Origin: Ruminococcus sp. UBA1366
Lineage (GTDB): Bacteria > Bacillota > Clostridia > Oscillospirales > Ruminococcaceae
DNA length: 5,568 nucleotides
Direction: 5' to 3'
NCBI GenBank assembly: GCA_002306005.1
Contig: DBRO01000024.1
Span: forward strand, 5,403-10,970
Shown here: positions 4,364 to 5,568 of the stretch, in pieces
Numbering within the stretch: position 1 is the first letter of the stretch
Layout of the letters: every line of letters begins with the position of its first letter
Translations under genes and position numbers: made by a program
Notes under the pieces: generated by a model
Database searches by the model: none
What the model was told of the DNA's origin: nothing
Seen by the model: the letters and a program-made list of their open reading frames with translations, nothing else

Positions 4364-5568
4364 GTGCTGTCGGATATTGAGATTGCAAATCAAGCGAAAA
4401 TGATAAAAATCACGGAAATTGCGGGTAATCTAGGCATTTCCGAGGAGGAACTAGAGCCTTACGGACATTTTAAGGCAAAATTAAATGAAAAACTCATCAG
4501 CAGGCTGGCGGACAAGCCGGATGGCAAGCTGATTCTGGTAACGGCGATTAACCCCACTCCTGCAGGAGAGGGTAAAACAACTGTTTCTGTGGGGCTTTCG
4601 GAGGCGATGGCGAAAATCGGGAAAAACGCCGTGCTTGCACTGCGGGAACCCTCGTTAGGACCGGTGTTTGGCATCAAAGGCGGGGCTGCGGGCGGCGGCT
4701 ATGCGCAAGTCGTGCCGATGGAGGACATCAACCTACATTTTACTGGCGATATGCACGCAATCACCTCAGCGAATAATTTGCTTTGTGCGTTGTTGGACAA
4801 CCATTTGCAGCAGGGCAATGCGCTGGGTATCGACCCGCGGCGGGTGTTCATTAAGCGCTGTATGGACATGAACGACCGCGCGCTGCGGAATATCATTGTC
4901 GGACTGGGCGGAAAAATCAACGGAATCCCGCGGGAGGACGGCTTTCTCATCACCGTCGCAAGCGAAGTCATGGCGATTTTGTGTCTGGCGGCAGATTTAG
5001 AGGATCTCAAAACCCGACTAGGGCGGATTCTCGTGGCATATACTTATGAAAACAAGCCCGTTTATGCCAAAGATTTGGGCGCGTGCGGCGCAATGACCGC
5101 CCTGCTGAGGGATGCGCTCAAGCCCAATCTGGTGCAAACGCTGGAAAACACCCCCGTCATCATGCACGGAGGTCCGTTTGCGAATATCGCGCATGGGTGT
5201 AATTCCATCCGCGCAACGCAGCTTGCCCTAAAACTGGGCGACTATTGTATTACCGAAGCCGGTTTCGGCTCGGATCTCGGCGCGGAAAAATTCTTTGATA
5301 TCAAATGTCGGTTCGCGGGACTCAAACCCGACTGCGTGGTGCTTGTCGCAACGGTTCGCGCCCTGAAATACAATGGCGGGGTTGCCCGTGCGGACTTAAC
5401 GCAGGAGAATCTCCCCGCGCTGGAAAAGGGTATTGAAAATCTCGGCGTGCATATCGAGAACATGAAAAAATATGGTGTTCCCGTTGTGGTGGCAATCAAC
5501 AAATTTTATACCGATACGGATGCGGAAATCGCGTTTGTGAAAGCCTATTGTGAAAAATCCGGTGCTGC
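4364..5568 (+). CDS. fhs: Formate-tetrahydrofolate ligase (10-formyl-THF synthetase), 3'-truncated by the window
   Basis: The enzyme joins formate to THF at the cost of ATP, giving 10-formyl-THF for purine, fMet-tRNA and C1 metabolism, and is the formate-activating step of the Wood-Ljungdahl methyl branch in acetogens. The visible 401 residues are about three quarters of the usual 550-560. Landmarks: [10 protein letters not shown] near the N terminus, the P-loop-like TPAGEGKTT (65-73), the signature KGGAAGGGY (105-113), [13 protein letters not shown] (127-139), [14 protein letters not shown] (268-281), [14 protein letters not shown] (297-310) and the second signature [12 protein letters not shown] (328-339). 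The GTG start at 4364 follows AGGAGG by 7 nt and matches the family N terminus. The reading frame is intact to the right edge, so this is a window cut and not a broken gene. It has its own promoter and is probably independent of the desulfurase. Confidence 0.97.
   Translation, partial: MLSDIEIANQAKMIKITEIAGNLGISEEELEPYGHFKAKLNEKLISRLADKPDGKLILVTAINPTPAGEGKTTVSVGLSEAMAKIGKNAVLALREPSLGPVFGIKGGAAGGGYAQVVPMEDINLHFTGDMHAITSANNLLCALLDNHLQQGNALGIDPRRVFIKRCMDMNDRALRNIIVGLGGKINGIPREDGFLITVASEVMAILCLAADLEDLKTRLGRILVAYTYENKPVYAKDLGACGAMTALLRDALKPNLVQTLENTPVIMHGGPFANIAHGCNSIRATQLALKLGDYCITEAGFGSDLGAEKFFDIKCRFAGLKPDCVVLVATVRALKYNGGVARADLTQENLPALEKGIENLGVHIENMKKYGVPVVVAINKFYTDTDAEIAFVKAYCEKSGA

Noticed and set aside
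1..5568. Mobile element, CRISPR array, phage or toxin-antitoxin genes
   Set aside because: No transposase or integrase motifs, no regularly spaced direct repeats, and all substantial genes are metabolic housekeeping families or the DUF3343 pair.

Overview
The window looks like a low- to mid-GC Gram-positive chromosome, most likely a Clostridia member of the Oscillospiraceae/Ruminococcaceae type. The clues are strong AGGAGG-like ribosome binding sites, TTG and GTG starts, compact operons, U-tract terminators, and a formate-THF ligase beside a DUF3343/cysteine-desulfurase-like pair. The taxon is an inference from gene content and style, not from a marker gene. All genes read on the + strand. 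No mobile element, CRISPR array, tRNA or rRNA is visible.

Layout. (1) Bases 1-184 hold a structured, apparently transcribed segment. It has several strong hairpins, a short Phe-containing open frame with its own Shine-Dalgarno, and a textbook intrinsic terminator (149-184). Its promoter is outside the window. (2) A strong sigma-A-type promoter (208-236) follows and drives pheA (chorismate mutase-prephenate dehydratase, TTG start at 316), ispD and ispF. These are packed with a 1-nt overlap and an 11-nt gap and closed by a terminator at 2729-2764. Phenylalanine synthesis and two steps of the MEP isoprenoid pathway are therefore probably co-transcribed. (3) Next is a small DUF3343 protein (putative Se/S carrier-like, 73 aa), then a stable 9-bp hairpin, then a class V aminotransferase of the cysteine desulfurase/selenocysteine lyase type. 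This pair is the most suggestive candidate for a less-described system (sulfur or selenium trafficking). (4) A perfect 10-bp inverted repeat follows. A strong extended -10 promoter then drives fhs (formate-tetrahydrofolate ligase), which runs off the right edge after 401 codons.

How the genes may work together. pheA supplies phenylpyruvate for Phe. ispD and ispF make CDP-ME from MEP and CTP, and later the cyclodiphosphate MEcPP; the intervening kinase ispE is not here. The desulfurase-like enzyme would mobilise S or Se from (seleno)cysteine, and the DUF3343 protein, with one conserved Cys in a TGCGY motif, could receive or carry it. fhs feeds formate into one-carbon metabolism. Its link to the DUF3343 pair may be only positional.

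The least ordinary parts are the leader region before pheA, the DUF3343/desulfurase pair with a hairpin just after the DUF3343 TGA codon, and an inverted repeat after the desulfurase whose U-tract lies on the opposite strand. The protein-coding genes themselves are mostly well-known families.
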